Assembly: GCA_004010535.1 (NCBI GenBank)
Contig: RQYE01000001.1
Location: forward strand, 248,001-312,000
DNA: 64,000 bases
From: Coriobacteriales bacterium OH1046
GTDB taxonomy: Bacteria; Actinomycetota; Coriobacteriia; Coriobacteriales; Atopobiaceae
Direction: 5' to 3'
This document shows positions 37,765 to 47,678 of this stretch, one piece after another; the stretch's first letter is position 1; each line of letters begins with the position of its first letter. The notes below the pieces were generated by a model, which was not told where the DNA came from, did not search any database, and saw nothing but the letters and a program-made list of their open reading frames with translations. Made by a program: the position numbers and the translations under genes.

Positions 37765-38760
37765 CTAGCCCAGCGTGGCGAGCATGACGGCCTTGATGGT
37801 GTGCATGCGGTTCTCCGCCTCGTCAAAGACGCGGCTCTGCGGCCCCTCGAAGACCTCGTTAGCGACCTCCATCTCGGGAAGCCCGAATTTCTCCGCGATA
37901 GCGGCTCCAATGGTCGTCTTAGTATCGTGGAAGCTGGGAAGGCAGTGCATGAAGATGGCGGAAGGCTTGGCACGCCCCATCACACGTGCGTTCACCTGAT
38001 ACGGAGAGAGGAGCTTGATGCGCTGCTCCCAGATATCATCGGGCTCGCCCATCGAGACCCAGATGTCGGTGTAGATCACGTCGGCACCGCTTGCGCCCTC
38101 GGCGATATCATCGGTCAAGGCGATGGAGGAGCCGTTCTTCTCCGCGAGGGCACGGCAGGTCTCGACGAGCGACGATTCGGGCATCTGCTCGGCGGGACCG
38201 CATGCACAGAAATCGATGCCGAGCTTGGAGCAGATGACCATGAGCGAGTTGGCGACGTTGTTGCGCGCATCGCCCATGAAGGCGAGCTTGCGGCCCGAGA
38301 GATCCTGGCCGAACTCCTCGCGCATGGTGAGGATATCGGCGAGCATCTGCGTGGGATGGAACTCGGTGGTAAGGCCGTTCCACACGGGCACGCCCGCATA
38401 CGCGGCAAGGGTCTCGACGATCTTTTGTGCGAAGCCCCGGTACTCGATGCCATCGTACATGCGCCCCAGCACACGGGCGGTATCCTCGATCGACTCCTTC
38501 TTGCCCATCTGAGAGCTGCCGGGATCGAGATAGGTCACGCCCATACCCAGATCGCGGCCGGCAACCTCGAAGGCGCAGCGCGTACGCGTCGAGGTCTTCT
38601 CGAAGAGCAGGACGATATTCCTGCCCTCGAGATGGCGATGCGGGGTGTGCGCATGCTTCTCGGCCTTGAGCCGTACCGAGAGGTCGAGCAGATATTCGAT
38701 CTCCTCGCGCGAATAGTCGAGGAGTTTCAGGAAGCTGCGTCCGGAAAGCGAGACGGCCAT
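37765..38760 (-). CDS. arcB: Ornithine carbamoyltransferase (catabolic, ADI pathway)
   Basis: Transfers carbamoyl between ornithine and phosphate. The 331-residue product has the carbamoyl-phosphate motif STRTR (residues 57-61), [19 protein letters not shown], and the ornithine-side HCLPSFHD. Its place 13 nt after arginine deiminase implies the catabolic direction, citrulline plus phosphate to ornithine and carbamoyl phosphate. Biosynthetic argF would look the same in sequence. Carbamate kinase, the third ADI enzyme, is not in the window. Confidence 0.93.
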   Translation of the reverse strand: MAVSLSGRSFLKLLDYSREEIEYLLDLSVRLKAEKHAHTPHRHLEGRNIVLLFEKTSTRTRCAFEVAGRDLGMGVTYLDPGSSQMGKKESIEDTARVLGRMYDGIEYRGFAQKIVETLAAYAGVPVWNGLTTEFHPTQMLADILTMREEFGQDLSGRKLAFMGDARNNVANSLMVICSKLGIDFCACGPAEQMPESSLVETCRALAEKNGSSIALTDDIAEGASGADVIYTDIWVSMGEPDDIWEQRIKLLSPYQVNARVMGRAKPSAIFMHCLPSFHDTKTTIGAAIAEKFGLPEMEVANEVFEGPQSRVFDEAENRMHTIKAVMLATLG

Positions 38761-38773
38761 AAAAGAATCCTTT

Positions 38774-40027
38774 CTAATCCGTTGCGCTGTCGCGCCAGAA
38801 TGCCATGCTCATGCAGTGCGGTCCGCCACGGCCGCGCGAGAGCTCCGACGAGGGGATCTCGAGCAGAGTGAGGCCAGCTTTGCAGAGGATCTCGTTGGTC
38901 ACGCGGTTGCGCTGGTAGACGAAGACGGTACCGGGACGCACGGCAAGCGTGTTGGCCCCGTCGTTCCACTGCTCGCGATCGGAGCTGATGGGATCGTCGC
39001 CACCGCATTTGATAAGGCGGACGGCAGCGAGGCCGAGACCGCGGGCGAGGATGGCGTCGAGCGAATCCTCGAGGTGGGAGATCGAAAGGACGCCCTTCGC
39101 ACCGCGTCGGATCTCATAGACCTCGAGCGTGCCGAGGATGCCGGGGTGGACAGTGAAGATATCGCGGTCAGCTTGGGTGAAGACCGTGTCGAGATGCATG
39201 AAGGCGCGTCTATGGGGCAGCATGAATGCGAGGACGTGCTTGAAATCCTGCGCGTCGTCCGAGAGCAGCAGGCGCTTGGCGAGCTTGTCGATAGCAGCCG
39301 CCTGGGTGCGCTCCGAGATGCCGATGGCGAGCGTGTCCCTAGAGAGCACCAGTATGTCTCCGCCCTCGATCGAAGCGCCGTTTTTGCTCTCGGAGAACCG
39401 CACGGCATCCTTGTAGGCGGGATGTCTGGCGAAGATAGTATCGCAGAAGAGCGACTCGCGGCGGCGCGTTTTAGTGCGCATGCTGTTGAGCGAGACGCCA
39501 TGGCCGATAACCGAGAAGGTATCGCGCGTGAAATAGAGGTTGGGGATGGGGTCGACCACGATGCCGCTTCTCCTGCAGTGGTCGATCGAATCCGCATCGG
39601 CAAGCGAGCGGGAATCGACGGCATCGAGGTCGATGTCATGGAGGCGTATACCCGCTATGCACCTCTCGACCAATGCCCTCGTGTCGGCGATCGAGTTGAG
39701 ATGGGCGGAGGCGAGTTCCTTGATGCTCTCGCCGAAGATGCCGCTCTCGTCGAGATAGCGCTGGATGAAGGCCGCCTTGGCATCTGCATCCGCCTCGAGG
39801 GCCTCCACCACCAGATCGGTGAGGTAGCGAACCTCGACCCCCTCGTCCGCGAGCATCCGGGTGAAGGCGTCGTGCTCGTCCTGGGCCACCTCGAGATAGG
39901 GGATGTCATCGAAGAGCAGGCGCTCGAGGTTGTGGGGTGAGAGCGAGAGGAGTTCTTCTCCAGGGCGGTGGACCAGGACCGTGCGCAAGGGATCGATTTC
40001 AGAGAATACGTTGAACGTGAAGGACAT
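38774..40027 (-). CDS. arcA: Arginine deiminase
   Basis: Hydrolyses arginine to citrulline and ammonia, giving energy and acid resistance together with the downstream carbamoyltransferase. The 417-residue product has the guanidino-group motifs ([33 protein letters not shown]) and the nucleophilic cysteine Cys405 in [15 protein letters not shown]. The start at 40027 follows gggaggg. A promoter-like sequence lies just upstream at 40061-40089. An upstream in-frame ATG at 40129 was rejected because it lies inside the divergent gene. Confidence 0.96.
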   Translation of the reverse strand: MSFTFNVFSEIDPLRTVLVHRPGEELLSLSPHNLERLLFDDIPYLEVAQDEHDAFTRMLADEGVEVRYLTDLVVEALEADADAKAAFIQRYLDESGIFGESIKELASAHLNSIADTRALVERCIAGIRLHDIDLDAVDSRSLADADSIDHCRRSGIVVDPIPNLYFTRDTFSVIGHGVSLNSMRTKTRRRESLFCDTIFARHPAYKDAVRFSESKNGASIEGGDILVLSRDTLAIGISERTQAAAIDKLAKRLLLSDDAQDFKHVLAFMLPHRRAFMHLDTVFTQADRDIFTVHPGILGTLEVYEIRRGAKGVLSISHLEDSLDAILARGLGLAAVRLIKCGGDDPISSDREQWNDGANTLAVRPGTVFVYQRNRVTNEILCKAGLTLLEIPSSELSRGRGGPHCMSMAFWRDSATD

Positions 40028-40060
40028 GCACCCTCCCAACTGGTTCGCACGGACAGTAAA

Positions 40061-40102
40061 ACAATACCGCAGTGCGCTGAGAATGTCATACGGCGATATA
40101 AT
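40061..40102. promoter_or_regulatory. Divergent promoters of arcA and rlmD
   Basis: For arcA (minus strand), ATGACA at 40089-40084 and TATTGT at 40066-40061 are spaced by 17 nt, a good -35/-10 pair. For the plus-strand methyltransferase gene, a perfect TATAAT lies at 40097-40102, 18 nt before the start codon and thus with a very short leader; no clear -35 is seen. The two promoters overlap in a 93-nt gap. Confidence 0.55.
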
Positions 40103-40120
40103 GCAGCTGCGAGGAGGGCC

Positions 40121-41473
40121 ATGGAACACCGTACGCCTGCATACGAGGTCTCAATAGAGCGCTTGAGCTACGGAGCGGATAGCATCGCGCATCTGGACGA
40201 TGGCAAGACCGTATTCGTCCCGGGCGGCGTTCCGGGCGATACCGTGCGCATCTCGATCATCGAGGAGCACGAGCGCTTCTCGCGCGGTCGCATCGAGGAG
40301 ACGCTCGAGCCATCCGCACAGCGCGTCCAACCGCACTGCGCATATGCGGGCGTCTGCGGCGGCTGCCCCTGGGCGAGCGTATCACGCGATTACCAGCTCA
40401 AAGCCAAGCGCCAGCTCGTGATCGATGCCCTGGCTCGTATCGGACGCGTGGGCGAGGAGCGTGCTCGGACGCTCGTCTCCCCCACCGTCGACGTGGGGCC
40501 TGCGGTGGGCTATCGCAATAAAATCGAGCTCGCTGTTGCCCAGCAGGGCGGCAAAGCCGCCATCGGCATGCATGCCGCCCACTCCGATAGCATCATCAAG
40601 GTCGATTCCTGCCCGCTGTTCGACGCGCCTTCGAAGAAGGCCCTACGTGCCCTCTCGGGAGCATTGGGGTATCTCTCGGGCTCGCAGGGCCTGCGCGTGG
40701 AACGCGTGGGCATCAGGGCCTCGAAGCGCACGGGCGATACCGAGATCGCGCTCTGGACCGAGACGGGCCCTTTCCCGCGTGCGCACGTTGCCAAGATCAT
40801 CGGCGACGCCCTCCCCGCAACTTCGCTCGTGCGGGTCATGGGCAAAGGGCCCAAGGCCGCGCGCAGGATCGCCGGCGTGGAGCGCCTCTCGGGCAAGGGC
40901 CATTGGACCGAGCGCATCCTCGACGAGGCCATGCACCTCTCGGCTCCCTCGTTCTTCCAGGTCAATACCCGTGGTGCCGAGAAACTCGTCGAATGCGTGC
41001 TCTCGGGCCTTGCCGTAGCGGAAGATGATGAGGCGATGGACCTCTACTGCGGTGCGGGCACCTTCACGCTGCCGCTTGCCCGCCGCGCGGGCTTCGTCTC
41101 GGCCGTGGAATCCTACGGCCCCGCCGTGCGGGATCTGCGACGCAACCTCGAGCAAGCGGGCATCGGCAACGTGGACGCCATCGGCGGCGATGCGGGCCTC
41201 GAATTCCCCTCTACCGGTGCGGATGTGATCGTGGTCGATCCCCCGCGTGCCGGACTCGGCAAGTCCGTCATCGATAAGCTCTCGTCGCAGCCCGCCCGCA
41301 CCATCGCCTACGTGAGCTGCGATCCCGCAACGCTCGCTCGCGATCTCGCCCGCTTCGAGGAGCGGGGCGTCTTCTCCCCCATCTCCGTCGTGCCGCACGA
41401 TCTCTTCCCGCAGACCTTCCATGTGGAGACGGTTGCGTTGATGTCGCGCGCCGGGGTTGAGGCAACAGAATAG
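40121..41473 (+). CDS. rlmD: 23S rRNA (uracil-5-)-methyltransferase, RlmD/RlmCD type
   Basis: SAM-dependent m5U methylation of 23S rRNA. The 450-residue product has an N-terminal TRAM domain (residues 5-60, IERLSYGADSIAHL), the iron-sulfur cysteines in CAYAGVCGGCPW plus the downstream SCPLF, and the methyltransferase motifs MDLYCGAGTFTLPLA, VVDPPRAGLGK and YVSCDPATLARDL with the nucleophilic cysteine. The start at 40121 follows gaggaggg. A distinction between RlmC, RlmD and TrmFO-like targets is not possible from sequence alone. Confidence 0.92.
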   Translation: MEHRTPAYEVSIERLSYGADSIAHLDDGKTVFVPGGVPGDTVRISIIEEHERFSRGRIEETLEPSAQRVQPHCAYAGVCGGCPWASVSRDYQLKAKRQLVIDALARIGRVGEERARTLVSPTVDVGPAVGYRNKIELAVAQQGGKAAIGMHAAHSDSIIKVDSCPLFDAPSKKALRALSGALGYLSGSQGLRVERVGIRASKRTGDTEIALWTETGPFPRAHVAKIIGDALPATSLVRVMGKGPKAARRIAGVERLSGKGHWTERILDEAMHLSAPSFFQVNTRGAEKLVECVLSGLAVAEDDEAMDLYCGAGTFTLPLARRAGFVSAVESYGPAVRDLRRNLEQAGIGNVDAIGGDAGLEFPSTGADVIVVDPPRAGLGKSVIDKLSSQPARTIAYVSCDPATLARDLARFEERGVFSPISVVPHDLFPQTFHVETVALMSRAGVEATE

Positions 41474-41523
41474 GTAAGCTCTGGAAATCCTATTATTACC
41501 GCACAGAATACGCGAGAATATAA

Positions 41524-42456
41524 ATGGGTTGGTTCTATTCAAATCTTCATATTCAAAGAACGGCTGAACTGGATGCTGATACTCTTCAGTCTGTCCTAAC
41601 AGAGGTATTGAATACGCAGGGTTTCCAGCTTGTTGATAACTCGGATGAAGCCGACTTATCAGTTTCAATCTATGATGCAAGCGGGAAATGGTTTTCCGTC
41701 TGTTCGGACGGCCTTGATTTCTATACAGAGAAATCGGTTCAGAGAATCTGCAATCCGCTTTCTGATAGGCTTTCCACTGATGTAGTGGCAGTTTCATGTT
41801 TTGATAGCGACTACCTGTTGTTAAATAGGATAAACAGAAAGCTTGACGTTGTTGCTTGGGCAAAAATAGGCAGCTATCCCGGACTCAAAGTGCGTTCAAC
41901 ACCTGCGAGGTGGAATGGTCTTGTTTCCGATATTGCTCAGTGGAAAGCTGTGCTCAGCCGAAAATACATTTTTGCCGAGGATGCCTTGGACAGTCTTGAG
42001 CCACTGCTGGGACTAAAGCGCGGGCAGGCGCGGTTCTGCGATGATTTTATTCCCGAAGAATTTATAAAAGGAGTGCGAACTATTTATTACGCGCTTCCCG
42101 AATCGGCTTCAAAATCAGAGCCGCCCAGGCTCGCTATTCGAACATACGGTTCAATGCCATGCGAGATTGGGAAGGATAGCATTATCAGCGCGATCAACAA
42201 GGGCGGGAAATCCAAGGGACTTGCTGTTGCTTTTTCAGGTAGTTACGTTGAAAAAGAAGAGATACGCTTCCGGGAAGTGCAGTTGGAATATGATTTTGGT
42301 CGTTGTCCCAGATCAGTCATCCAACTTCAATTGGAAAAGCGGCAAACGCAAACAGGGCAGTGGATATACTGGGCTGAATTACCGCAATTCCTGCTCAGGG
42401 AAGCTGTGAAAGAAGGTCTTCCACCCAGAAAAGCCATGGAGGAGAAATTCAAATGA
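41524..42456 (+). CDS. Hypothetical protein, probably transferred
   Basis: A 310-residue soluble protein with no signal peptide and no family that I recognise. It begins MGWFYSNLHIQRTAELDAD, and its codon use is much more AT-rich than that of rlmD just upstream, suggesting transfer from a low-GC Gram-positive. The C-terminal 60 residues (EVQLEYDFGRCP, then WAELPQFLLREAVKEG) look like a separate small beta-rich region. No clear ribosome-binding site is seen before the ATG. It opens a 5-kb patch of accessory and decayed genes. Confidence 0.6.
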   Translation: MGWFYSNLHIQRTAELDADTLQSVLTEVLNTQGFQLVDNSDEADLSVSIYDASGKWFSVCSDGLDFYTEKSVQRICNPLSDRLSTDVVAVSCFDSDYLLLNRINRKLDVVAWAKIGSYPGLKVRSTPARWNGLVSDIAQWKAVLSRKYIFAEDALDSLEPLLGLKRGQARFCDDFIPEEFIKGVRTIYYALPESASKSEPPRLAIRTYGSMPCEIGKDSIISAINKGGKSKGLAVAFSGSYVEKEEIRFREVQLEYDFGRCPRSVIQLQLEKRQTQTGQWIYWAELPQFLLREAVKEGLPPRKAMEEKFK

Positions 42457-42519
42457 TAATTTAGCGACTGAAACCGGATGATACGGAACGGCATGGAAGC
42501 GGAAAGGGAGTCATCGGAA

Positions 42520-42755
42520 ATGATCTCGGAGGAATTATGGAGGCTGCCCCCATATTCCTTGTCGAACATAGGGAAACGCGAAGCCGACACTACGATGAAA
42601 TCGAAGCTCCTCTGAAAAGGGTATTGCCCGAGTGCCCGATCGAGAGCATCAGCCGCATCAGGAGCACGGCTGTCTCCGGAATATGGGCGAAGGGCATCGC
42701 CGATGTGCTGATCGAAGTGTCTAGGGACTCGGATATGGGAAAGACCGCATATTGA
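42520..42755 (+). pseudogene. GrpB/UPF0157-family fragment, frameshifted
   Basis: The frame from ATG 42520 gives MISEELWRLPP. After a shift near 42545 the reading continues as PIFLVEHRETRSRHYDEIEA, then IESISRIRSTAVSGIWAKG, IADVLIEVSR. This is the N-terminal half of GrpB-type nucleotidyltransferase-fold proteins, including the IGSTAVPG motif in degenerate form (IRSTAVSG). It stops after AY at 42755, far short of the usual length. Function is lost. Confidence 0.65.
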
Positions 42756-42884
42756 CAGACCCTCGCTTCTTGCCCAGAGATACGATAGATGGCAGATGAT
42801 CGAGCGCCTAGGCTGTCGGATATCGTACGGAACGCGCTGTTGGACGATGCTGCACGTGCCTTGAGGATCCAGGAGGTGGAAAGC

Positions 42885-43238
42885 ATGGGAAGAAAGGCTG
42901 CAAATATCGTACCGCTGCTGGCGTTGGTTGCGGCTTTCTGCCTGTTCCGCTATCCGCTCTTCCATCTTCACGGGATGCGGCAGTGGCCGCTCGTCCTCGT
43001 CGCCGCCGCGATGGCGATATCGTGCATCTCGATACTCCTCGACCGCGCCATCGTCTCCACATTCACCGCGATCGGGTATGCTGCGGGATTCGGAGCGGGG
43101 CTTCTTTTCCATAGCCGCGGGGTCGATGCGGGCGGAGGATCGACGGACAGCCTGTGGCTCATATGGACGGCCGTGATGGCGTGCTTCATCGTGGCGGGGG
43201 TTCTTGTGGCCGCCGTGAAAGCTAGGCGGGAAGCATGA
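42885..43238 (+). CDS. Four-helix membrane protein of unknown function
   Basis: From the ATG at 42885 (MGRKAANIVPLLALV; ribosome-binding site aggaggtgg) the product is 117 residues with four membrane helices and a basic tail (VKARREA). An in-frame extension to 42789 has no hydrophobic content and no good start site. It is followed after 54 nt by a CPBP protease gene on the same strand; such pairs are common in Coriobacteria, but no joint function is known. Confidence 0.6.
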   Translation: MGRKAANIVPLLALVAAFCLFRYPLFHLHGMRQWPLVLVAAAMAISCISILLDRAIVSTFTAIGYAAGFGAGLLFHSRGVDAGGGSTDSLWLIWTAVMACFIVAGVLVAAVKARREA

Positions 43239-43292
43239 ACGGAGCTGCGGCCTTGATGGATCGCAGCTCTCTGCGATGCGGGGGATGATGAC

Positions 43293-44084
43293 ATGGATTC
43301 GAGAAAGCGCGCTCTCATCGTCGTGAGGCTGCTTTTCGCAACCGCCGTATGGTTCGCCCTACAAAGGGCGTACAGCGTGTTCGCGGACCCGTTTCTGGAG
43401 GGTGCCGTGCCCCGTCTGCCGCGCATGGTGCTCGCTTCCATGATCGTCCCCTACACCATCGGGTTGGGCGTGTTCTATCTGATCGTCCGCAGCATGGAGG
43501 CGAGAACCCCTTCGGAGGGCGCGATGGGCGTATCGCCGGCCGCGATCGGAAGATACTTCGTGATCCAGTCGGGGCTGAGCTTCCCGGTGATCGTGATAAC
43601 GAACATCGCAACCATGATGCTCGGCGGGCAGATCACGGGCCTGAGCAGCGGAGAGATCCTCGGCAACCTGCCGTTCTACACCATCTTGCTCCTCGTCTTC
43701 AATCCCCTTCTCGAGGAACTGCTTTTCAGGAAGCTGATCCTGGGGAGGCTCATGGTGCTCGGCGCACGCCCCGCAATCATCTGCTCGGCGCTTCTCTTCG
43801 CCCTTCCGCATGCGTTCTCTCTAGGGCTGGCCCAGATGCTGTACACCTTCGTCCTCGGGCTCGTGTGGGGCCATGTCACCGTCGAAAGCGGCAGCCTTCT
43901 GCCGGCAATCGTGCTGCACGCCCTGTCGAACGTCTACGGCACATTCATCCCCATGATACCGAGGACCCTGCCAGCCGCGAACCTCGCCTTCATGGCTGTA
44001 TATATGCTGATCATGCCCATCGCGGCCATCGCCCTCGCAGTTCGGGAGCACAAAAGGGCCGTGGCGCAGAAGAGCGCGGCGTGA
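43293..44084 (+). CDS. CPBP-family intramembrane metalloprotease
   Basis: The 263-residue polytopic product carries the CPBP/Abi motif NPLLEELLFRKLILG (EExxxR), a downstream FALPH and a later VLHALSNVYG His/Asn site, the three conserved motifs of this glutamic-type intramembrane protease family. Members process prenylated proteins in eukaryotes. In bacteria many are linked to bacteriocin immunity or maturation, but the substrate here is unknown. High GC suggests a resident gene. Confidence 0.88.
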   Translation: MDSRKRALIVVRLLFATAVWFALQRAYSVFADPFLEGAVPRLPRMVLASMIVPYTIGLGVFYLIVRSMEARTPSEGAMGVSPAAIGRYFVIQSGLSFPVIVITNIATMMLGGQITGLSSGEILGNLPFYTILLLVFNPLLEELLFRKLILGRLMVLGARPAIICSALLFALPHAFSLGLAQMLYTFVLGLVWGHVTVESGSLLPAIVLHALSNVYGTFIPMIPRTLPAANLAFMAVYMLIMPIAAIALAVREHKRAVAQKSAA

Positions 44085-44103
44085 TGGTACCATCGTTTGC
44101 TAG

Positions 44104-44484
44104 TTATGCGAGGATCGCCGCACGCATCCAATCGCCTAGAAAGGCGACCTGCTCATCGGTATGAAACCAGTGCCCACCCTCCTCCATTATGGTGAGGCCG
44201 GCTCTGTGGTCATGGACGAAACGATCAACCGTTTGGCGAGGTACGAGACCGTCGCCCCCGCCATAGAGGATTTCCGTGGGAATATCCCACGTTATCGGAT
44301 GCTCCCTGACAAAACGCAGGTATTCCCACGACAGCATCCCGCCAAACCATGTCGAGCACAGGGGATATGAACAGTGCTTTCTCGACGCTATCGCCAACTT
44401 TCCCGAACTACCCAGGAAATGAAGCAGGTGATCCAATTTACAGAAAAATGAGTCGGTGACCGCAGTCTTTCGACTGCCGATCAT
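44104..44484 (-). pseudogene. Alpha/beta hydrolase, C-terminal fragment
   Basis: The minus-strand frame encodes the end of a serine alpha/beta hydrolase: MLSWEYLRFVREHPITWDIP, then TEILYGGGDGLVPRQTVDRF with the acid residue, and GGHWFHTDEQ with the catalytic His. The nucleophile elbow and the N-terminal two thirds are missing. The first 40 residues of the frame are unlike a hydrolase. The frame starts at 44484 without a credible ribosome-binding site. Confidence 0.65.
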
Positions 44485-44672
44485 CGGCTCTATAGGATTG
44501 GCGCTTTATTTACGCACGCTTCCAGGAAACGACTTTCCTGCGCTCCTGCACAAAGTTCCTGTAAATACCGCCCTGTCACATCAGCTCAGGAAGCGTTTTG
44601 TCAAGTACCTTTTGATTCACTGCTTCTCAAATCACCATATTCAGCCAGACAATGCGAACGTTTCGGGATATG

Positions 44673-45152
44673 CTAAAAAACCAACACGACGATTTCGGCG
44701 ACAATGGTTGCACCGGCAAACCAGATCAGTGTAAGAAAGCCCCGCTTTTTCAACACCTGCTTCCAAGTCTGGACAAATGGCAGTCCTCCGCCTCCTGGCA
44801 GTATCCAAAACTTGCTGTGTCCCACCCATAGTTTGTCAATCACGATGCCGTCATACCAGTTCATAACCTCTAAAAACAACAGTGCCAGCAGATAAGCTGT
44901 CTTGAAATCCGATACTCTATGCAACATGCCGATTATAAGCACAAGCGCAGTCAACATGACAATGTAGAATTCAGTCATGAAGATCTTCTGTTTGCGCTGC
45001 ATCGCTTCTTCTGTGGTCAAGCCTATTGCAACGGCTCGATCCCGTACAGCCTTCGGATAAAAATACAGCCCATCGATCGCCCCGCCTCTCACAGCATATC
45101 TCACCATTATCGTGAATAAAAGGCAGTACAAGGCTAATTCCAATACGATCAT
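44673..45152 (-). CDS. Four-helix membrane protein of unknown function
   Basis: The 159-residue product has four membrane helices. It begins MIVLELALYCLLFTIMVRY, has a cytoplasmic loop with VRDRAVAIGLTTEEAMQRKQK, and a conserved-looking NWYDGIVIDKLWVGHSKFW segment before the last helix. No family name can be given. It is AT-richer than the host genes and appears intact. It is followed downstream on the same strand by the hydrolase fragment and preceded by a START-like gene, 21 nt away. Confidence 0.6.
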   Translation of the reverse strand: MIVLELALYCLLFTIMVRYAVRGGAIDGLYFYPKAVRDRAVAIGLTTEEAMQRKQKIFMTEFYIVMLTALVLIIGMLHRVSDFKTAYLLALLFLEVMNWYDGIVIDKLWVGHSKFWILPGGGGLPFVQTWKQVLKKRGFLTLIWFAGATIVAEIVVLVF

Positions 45153-45173
45153 GGTTTCATCCAGCCCTGCTCC

Positions 45174-45605
45174 CTATTCCTGCAATAATTTGACCCACTT
45201 GCGTTGCCTGTGCGCATAAAATGCTTTTGCCCACAGCCAGATAAATATCGTTTTCCACCCCGCCTTGATTTCCACTCTGTCGGTATATTCCGTGCGACTG
45301 CCATCCAGCTCTATCATCTTTATCTCATGGTTCCACACGGGAACATGCTCGTTTTCCTCCCGGCTGCTGATGCCGTCCTGATCGAATCGAACGATGTGGA
45401 TCGTATGAGTGCAGAAGGGGATAGCGCCGAAGAGACGGAAGCGATAGGCCGACGTACTCCCTGCAGTCCACTCTTGAACAGACTCACCCACCGGCTCAAA
45501 GGTGGCAAATGGCTTTGCGATATATTGAAGCGTTTCCCGCTGGTGCAGCTTTTGAAAAACAGCAGCGCGTGACGCCGGTAAAATCGTGGTTCTCTTTACA
45601 ATCAC
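45174..45605 (-). CDS. SRPBCC (START-like) family protein
   Basis: The 143-residue product from a GTG start at 45605 (ribosome-binding site aggag) begins MIVKRTTILPASRAAVFQKL, a typical entry strand and helix of the SRPBCC ligand-binding fold, and ends with a long basic helix (AKAFYAHRQRKWVKLLQ). Several strands are recognisable between. Ligand unknown. It directly follows the broken methyltransferase gene on the same strand, 9 nt away, so they were once one operon. Confidence 0.6.
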   Translation of the reverse strand: MIVKRTTILPASRAAVFQKLHQRETLQYIAKPFATFEPVGESVQEWTAGSTSAYRFRLFGAIPFCTHTIHIVRFDQDGISSREENEHVPVWNHEIKMIELDGSRTEYTDRVEIKAGWKTIFIWLWAKAFYAHRQRKWVKLLQE

Positions 45606-45614
45606 GTTTGCTCC

Positions 45615-46162
45615 TCATTTCCTTCCGACAAGCAGGGCCGAGCCTGCAAGTCCGAGCCATACAGCCTCTTTATGACCCATGGACATTCCGTCCGTGATAT
45701 CGATCAGGCGCACATCCTCATAGCCTTCTGCCCTCAGTTTTTGGATAGATGCATCCATATCACCGTAGCGCGGCTTGCCCATCAGATCATGAATGGCGAA
45801 TACTCCGCTTTTTTCAGCACACGCAGCGTCTCCAGCACGAGCTTTTGTTTATCATGTCCTGCGATATTGTGATAAACATAGTTGCTCATCACCGCATCGA
45901 AGCTCTCGTCCGGGAACGGAAGCTTCGCCGCATTGCCTTCCTCAAACCGCACATTGGATACGCCCTCCGCTTTTGCGTTGCCCTCACAGTGCTCCTTAGA
46001 AAACACGGTTTTGTATGAGCCGCTCCAGATATCGCAGCCTATCATGCTTTTGAACACAGAAATCGCCATCCTCGAAGCATGTATGCCCGCGGAAAAGCGG
46101 CACGCCGAGAACGCCGAACATGACATAGCCCAGATTGCAGAAGTACGGCATATATTCTTCAT
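45615..46162 (-). pseudogene. Class I SAM-dependent methyltransferase, frameshifted
   Basis: The main frame contains SNVRFEEGNAAKLPFPDESF, then DAVMSNYVYHNI (motifs II and III) and ETLRVLKK. At the A-run near 45810 the frame breaks; the continuation is in the next frame: GVFAIHDLMGKPRYGDMDAS, then EGYEDVRLIDITDGMSMG, ending LLVGRK at 45615. One missing base restores the reading. Upstream of 46050 the N-terminal part and the SAM-binding motif I are also scrambled across frames, so the gene is dead. Confidence 0.7.
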
Positions 46163-46259
46163 ATGCTTCGCAAGTGCGATACCAGGGGTCTGGACATGAT
46201 CAAGGCCACTACAACAGCCCCCATCGATACCGCCCCTGAAAAGCAGATATACGTCGCAT

Positions 46260-46657
46260 TCATTGTTTGCGCCTTATTCTTTGAACTATCACTAGGATGA
46301 TAGCAACAACAATAAACAAACCTGTGTAGTTTATAAAAATATCTTTGTAGGCATCTTTCGCCAACGGCTCGATGAACTGAGTTGACCATACAGTTAAAAA
46401 GGCGCACGCCAAAGTAACTATATATACAACTAGTGTTCTGAAAAATATATTTTTTATAGGAAGATGTCTTGCCAATTCATACGCGAGGACACCAATGAGA
46501 ACGATCATTGCTCTCGTAAGTTCATGCCAATTTCCACTTGGATCGTCTCTGATTCCCTGAATCAGATAGACAACGCTGTTAACAATCGTTGTGATCGTAT
46601 AGATAATGCTGTAGATAAATACACTCTCTTTTAGCCAGTTATTCCAGATTTTTTCAT
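46260..46657 (-). pseudogene. Four-helix membrane protein with a start-proximal A-run frameshift
   Basis: The frame ending at 46260 encodes four membrane helices (from WLKESVFIYSIIYTITTIVN to IVVAIILVIVQRIRRKQ). The only good ribosome-binding site (ggaggtaagg) precedes an ATG at 46657 followed by six A residues, which leads to a stop after eight codons. One extra A would give MKKIWNNWLKES and restore a protein of about 130 residues. Either the gene is broken by one base or the run is a phase-variable site. An internal ATG at 46508 is a poor alternative. Confidence 0.55.
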
Positions 46658-47095
46658 CCTTACCTCCAAGAGTTTACAGCTAGATACTTAATTATATTAG
46701 TGGTAAGCAAGACAAACGCTTCTTAGTGACTCGTAAAGATTTTCAAAGCCAATCTGGCTCGAACCAGGGAAGGGCATAGTGCTGTTCTTGAAAATAATTG
46801 CTGCGATATACCCTCCAACTACCATCAGAGGCAAAAAACTTCTAGGAAACGCCTTATCCATCCACGCATCCTTCTAACATGTAAAATAAATTTCATAATC
46901 TTTATGCATGAAAGTTGATGCCCAAGTTTTCCAAAAAAGCAGCCTGATTTTCTCTAAAAGAGAGGGAGGCTGCATAAAGCTTCTTTTTAACTATGATGTA
47001 GGATAGCTGATGCATTGCACAGAAGCCCGTAGGATGCCGGCGGACTCGCTGAGGTCGCCCTCTCCATCCAGAACAGACGATGTTGCCGATGTGGC
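46658..47095. other. Gene-free interval
   Basis: AT-rich and without a credible gene. It contains the minus-strand terminator at 46933-46973 and probably the promoter for the broken membrane gene. Nothing else was recognised. Confidence 0.5.
46933..46973 (-). terminator. Rho-independent terminator of the 47096-47422 gene
   Basis: On the minus strand GCAGCCT and AGGCTGC (46967-46973 and 46939-46945) pair around a loop with inner CTCT/AGAG pairing, followed directly by six T residues. It lies 122 nt after the stop of the membrane protein gene. Confidence 0.75.
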
Positions 47096-47422
47096 CTACA
47101 TCGCCTTGCTACCCACCCCTTTGACGCCACGACGCCTCGATAACGTGACCGCATTCAGCGCTACGGTACCTGCGATAAGCACCGTCGATGCGAGAACGAA
47201 CGCGCCCGACGTGTCCATGATTGCCGACCAATCCTCTATCTTCACCAGATGATCCAGATAGACGATCACACAGAACAGCGACAGGGAGCACGCGATGGGG
47301 CTCATGATGGAAAAGACGGCCCGGTCTCCAGGCCCGGATTTGCCATGCCCTGCAAGATCCGCAATGGGGAGCATCCATGCTATCGCTCCAAGCAGGATGC
47401 TTCCTATATTCAGGTAGATCAT
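47096..47422 (-). CDS. Three-helix membrane protein of unknown function
   Basis: From the ATG at 47422 (MIYLNIGSILLGAIAWMLPI; ribosome-binding site gggaagtgg) the product is 108 residues with about three membrane helices and a basic C-terminus (SRRRGVKGVGSKAM). The longer in-frame start at 47623 is rejected because the upstream sequence is low-complexity and lacks a site. High GC fits a resident gene. It is divergent from the YhfC gene. Confidence 0.55.
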   Translation of the reverse strand: MIYLNIGSILLGAIAWMLPIADLAGHGKSGPGDRAVFSIMSPIACSLSLFCVIVYLDHLVKIEDWSAIMDTSGAFVLASTVLIAGTVALNAVTLSRRRGVKGVGSKAM

Positions 47423-47678
47423 TTCCACTTCCCTTCTCGAGCTTCCCGGATCTCCATCCGCCATCTTTCTGAATTCCCCTACGCGAGCAGTAAGAACTCC
47501 CCCACTTCCCCCACACGAGCCGTTTAAGCCATTCAATCCCATGCCCGCGCACGGCGACGGGATGAAGCGCACAATACAGGAAGGCTTTTCAGGAAAGTGG
47601 CGCATACTTACGTTATAGCGCATCGCCCTTTATCCGATCGGGAAAAGATGATACCAGCTGTAAGAGAGTAGGCAGGAC

